Positions 5,218 through 6,562 of a stretch of DNA of 6,562 nucleotides are shown here, in pieces (the stretch's first letter is position 1; each line of letters starts with the position of its first letter). Source of the DNA: Dictyoglomota bacterium (GTDB lineage: Bacteria > Dictyoglomota > Dictyoglomia > Dictyoglomales > Dictyoglomaceae); the NCBI GenBank assembly GCA_029776735.1, contig JAKOUL010000060.1:1-6562 (forward strand), written 5' to 3'. The position numbers were made by a program, and so were the translations under genes. The notes beneath the pieces are model-generated. The model made no database searches. It saw nothing but the letters and a program-made list of their open reading frames with translations, and was not told the origin of the DNA.

Positions 5218-6562
5218 ATGAAAAATATAAATCTGCCAGAGGGTCCTTTTGAACCTAAGTGGGAATCGTTAAAAAATTACAAAATACCTGAGTGGTATAA
5301 GGATGCTAAGTTTGGTATATTTATCCATTTTGGAGTATATTCGGTACCTGCTTTTGGTAATGAGTGGTATCCAAGGAATATGTATATACAAGGTACACCT
5401 GAATATGAGCATCATTTAAAAACTTATGGAACTCAGAAAGTATTAGGCTATAAAGACCTTATTCCACTTTTTAAGGCGGAAAAATTTGATCCTTATTCTT
5501 GGGCAGATCTTTTTAAAAAAGCAGGGGCAAAATATGTGGTACCAGTAGCTGAACACCACGATGGATTTGCAATGTATGATTGTAGCTTTACCAGATGGTG
5601 TGCCACAAAAGTAGGACCTAAAAGAGATATTGTTGGTGAGCTTGCAAAAGCAGTAAGAGAAAATTTTCTTACCTTTGGTGTTTCTTACCATAGAGCAGAA
5701 CATTGGTGGTTTTTTAATGAAGGGATGAAGTTTGATAGTGATGTGAGGGATAAAGAGTATTTTGATCTTTATGGACCTGCGCAGCCTGAGACTATGCAAC
5801 CCACAGAGGATTTCCTAAATGACTGGTATCTGAGGCTTACAGAGATTGTGGATAAATATCAACCTCAACTTATATACTTTGATTGGTGGATAGAACAGCC
5901 AGCCTTTGAGCCATATCTTAAGAAATTTTTTGCTTATTATTATAACAGGGCTTATAACTGGGAAAGAGGTGTGGTAATAAATTACAAATTGAATGCTGTC
6001 CCAAGAGAATGTGCAGTATTTGATATGGAAAGAGGAAAACTTTCTGATATAGATCCTACCTATTGGCAGACAGATACCTCTATCTCTCGGCTTTCCTGGG
6101 GATATATTGAAAAAGATGTGTATAAACCTGCAAAGGAGTTAATTTGGGAGCTTATTGATGTAGTTAGTAAAAATGGAAATTTATTACTTAATGTGGGACC
6201 AAAGGCAGATGGTACAATTCCAGAGGAAGCAGAGAAAACTCTTCTTGAGATTGGAAACTGGCTTTTGATAAATGGAGAAGCTATATATGGGACAAGACCA
6301 TGGAGAATATATGGAGAAGGACCTACAAGAGGAGAAGCAGGATCTTTTAGTGAAAAGCCTACAACTTATACTTCTAAAGATTTTCGTTTTACCACAAAGA
6401 AGGATGTCCTTTATGCCATATTGATGGAGAAGCCAGAGGGAGATGAGATAGTAATAAAATCCCTCGGAAAAAATTTCCATGTATTTAATAGGGAAATTGT
6501 TAGGATAGAACTTCTTGAGAAAAAGGCAGAAGCTAAATTCTCAAGAGAAGATGATGGGGTAA
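5218..6562 (+). CDS. GH29 alpha-L-fucosidase (3' end outside window)
   Basis: The frame stays open for 448 codons to the window edge with no stop, so the C-terminus is cut; family members are usually about 450-500 residues or more, so probably only the end of the C-terminal beta domain is missing. It hydrolyses terminal alpha-L-fucose with retention. Family motifs run in order: FGIFIHFGVYSVPAFGNEWY (H37, E49-W50-Y51), EHHDGFAMYD (H113-H114), GVSYHRAEHWW, PQLIYFDWW with D222 as the likely nucleophile, DMERG with E271 as a candidate acid/base, then SKNGNLLLNVGPKADG and GNWLLINGEAIYGTRPW. Residues after about 375 start the beta-sandwich (FRFTTKKDVLYAILM). The position after IH is Phe, where Trp is commonest. 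No signal peptide is seen (MKNINLPEGP), so it is probably cytoplasmic. It has its own promoter, divergent from mntA. With the alpha-xylosidase nearby, fucosylated xyloglucan oligosaccharide is a reasonable but unproven substrate. Family is near certain; the acid/base assignment is tentative, since that residue varies within GH29. Confidence 0.95.
   Translation, partial: MKNINLPEGPFEPKWESLKNYKIPEWYKDAKFGIFIHFGVYSVPAFGNEWYPRNMYIQGTPEYEHHLKTYGTQKVLGYKDLIPLFKAEKFDPYSWADLFKKAGAKYVVPVAEHHDGFAMYDCSFTRWCATKVGPKRDIVGELAKAVRENFLTFGVSYHRAEHWWFFNEGMKFDSDVRDKEYFDLYGPAQPETMQPTEDFLNDWYLRLTEIVDKYQPQLIYFDWWIEQPAFEPYLKKFFAYYYNRAYNWERGVVINYKLNAVPRECAVFDMERGKLSDIDPTYWQTDTSISRLSWGYIEKDVYKPAKELIWELIDVVSKNGNLLLNVGPKADGTIPEEAEKTLLEIGNWLLINGEAIYGTRPWRIYGEGPTRGEAGSFSEKPTTYTSKDFRFTTKKDVLYAILMEKPEGDEIVIKSLGKNFHVFNREIVRIELLEKKAEAKFSREDDGV

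Noticed and set aside
5443..5799. 118-codon open frame on the - strand
   Set aside because: Antisense to the catalytic core of the fucosidase; translation resembles no protein family, and the + frame carries all the GH29 motifs.
6184..6480. 98-codon open frame on the - strand
   Set aside because: Antisense shadow of the conserved GH29 NLLLNVGPKADG region; Cys/Ser/Tyr-rich with no ribosome binding site or recognisable domain.

Overview
The window is AT-rich. Arginine is encoded mostly by AGA/AGG, isoleucine often by ATA, and the proteins are rich in Lys, Glu and Ile. Ribosome binding sites are purine-rich and the gaps between genes are very short. This fits a thermophilic, sugar-fermenting bacterium; Dictyoglomus is my best guess and Caldicellulosiruptor/Thermoanaerobacter-like organisms are alternatives. 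That assignment is inference from style and gene content, not a database match.

Layout: (1) 1-1938, + strand, a glycoside hydrolase family 3 (GH3) enzyme whose N-terminal barrel lies upstream of the window. (2) 1949-4276, + strand, a complete GH31 alpha-xylosidase that aligns almost end to end with E. coli YicI. Its ribosome binding site overlaps the GH3 stop codon, so the two form one translational unit. (3) 4287-4316, a hairpin that probably ends transcription for both converging units. (4) 5144 down to 4315, - strand, a two-gene MntA/HepT (nucleotidyltransferase/HEPN ribonuclease) toxin-antitoxin operon with an ATGA overlap. (5) 5145-5217, a 73-base divergent promoter region with two extended -10 elements in mirror orientation. 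(6) 5218 to the window end, + strand, a GH29 alpha-L-fucosidase that runs off the edge.

The three hydrolases together suggest breakdown of xyloglucan oligosaccharides: alpha-fucosidase removes terminal fucose, the YicI-type alpha-xylosidase removes alpha-1,6-xylose from the non-reducing end, and a GH3 beta-glucosidase/beta-xylosidase trims the backbone. GH31 and GH29 begin without a recognisable signal peptide and so look cytoplasmic, implying import of oligosaccharides. The toxin-antitoxin cassette sits on the opposite strand between the sugar genes and separates the fucosidase from the GH3-GH31 pair.

No tRNA, rRNA, CRISPR array, insertion sequence or origin was seen, and no gene-free stretch exceeds 75 bases. 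The less ordinary points are a probable beta-trefoil inserted in the GH3 C-terminal domain, a shortened catalytic loop in MntA, an apparently leaderless mntA transcript, and the symmetric divergent promoter.
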